Origin: Nansenia antarctica | Taxonomy: Eukaryota; Chordata; Actinopteri; Argentiniformes; Microstomatidae | Assembly: GCA_963989245.1 (NCBI GenBank) | Contig: OZ022354.1 | Location: 1,144,501-1,208,500 of the forward strand | Length of the DNA stretch: 64,000 bases | Reading direction: 5' to 3' | In this document: positions 63,969 through 64,000 of the stretch, piece after piece | Layout: each line of letters opens with the position of its first letter | How positions within the stretch are numbered: position 1 is the stretch's first letter | Program-made: the position numbers and the translations under genes | Notes under the pieces: model-generated | Databases searched by the model: none | What the model was told of the DNA's origin: nothing | What the model saw: only the letters and a program-made list of their open reading frames with translations

Positions 63969-64000
63969 AGGCAGTACTCCGAGGGGCTTGATTTTCTCTC

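Larger units (their letters stand above)
55640..64000 (-). mobile_element. Ty3/gypsy element 3 (older, 5' end off window)
   Basis: 3' LTR 55,640-60,668 (TGTAGAG...ACAACA on the - strand, 233 bp once the inserted element is ignored) with a polypurine tract AGAAGGGGAGGAGT just inside. Coding on the - strand: 63,543-63,968, 61,906-63,588 and 60,780-61,784. Three kinds of damage: element 2 in its LTR, a SINE in its integrase gene and a frame shift near 63,545. The 5' LTR and gag lie beyond the right edge. Confidence 0.88.

Overview
This is ray-finned fish (teleost) nuclear DNA. Two multi-exon vertebrate genes lie side by side on the + strand, with GT-AG introns, AATAAA signals and one AT-AC intron. 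Around and inside them is typical fish repeat DNA: Tc1/mariner, hAT and Harbinger-like elements, an L2/CR1-like LINE family, Ty3/gypsy elements, a tRNA-derived SINE and many minisatellites. The species cannot be told from the sequence.

Left part (1-15,717): ABCB8, the mitochondrial ABC half-transporter. Fifteen exons can be read, all phase-compatible, giving the last 671 codons and the stop; the extreme N-terminus is off the left edge. Right part (16,771-34,684): CDK5. Twelve exons join to exactly 292 codons, the length of mammalian CDK5, with every kinase motif present. Exons 9 and 10 are separated by a 124-nt U12-type AT-AC intron. Only about 1.05 kb separates the two reading frames; it holds the ABCB8 poly(A) signal and duplicated GC boxes likely to be the CDK5 promoter.

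The introns hold most of the odd structure. ABCB8 intron 4 is a Tc1-like element holding a hAT element holding an L2 copy, followed by a second Tc1-like element. CDK5 intron 1 is mostly two minisatellites. Intron 3 is a tandem array of eight copies of the exon 3 end plus its splice donor. Intron 6 holds a hAT deletion derivative and a 2.3-kb near-palindromic Tc1/mariner element. Intron 11 holds about 60 copies of a 54-bp repeat containing telomere-like hexamers.

From 34.7 kb to the right edge I see no host gene after the CDK5 3' UTR. There is an AT-rich satellite split by an L2 copy, itself split by a Harbinger-like MITE (36.9-41.4 kb); a 1.3-kb terminal-inverted-repeat element carrying two tRNA-like modules (41.9-43.2 kb); a Harbinger-like MITE cluster split by a Ty3/gypsy element whose LTR is split by a nearly full-length L2 (44.2-55.05 kb); and a complete, apparently very young Ty3/gypsy element inserted in the LTR of an older gypsy element that runs off the right edge (55.6-64.0 kb) and is itself cut by a SINE. 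Exact target-site duplications allow much of the insertion order to be read directly.
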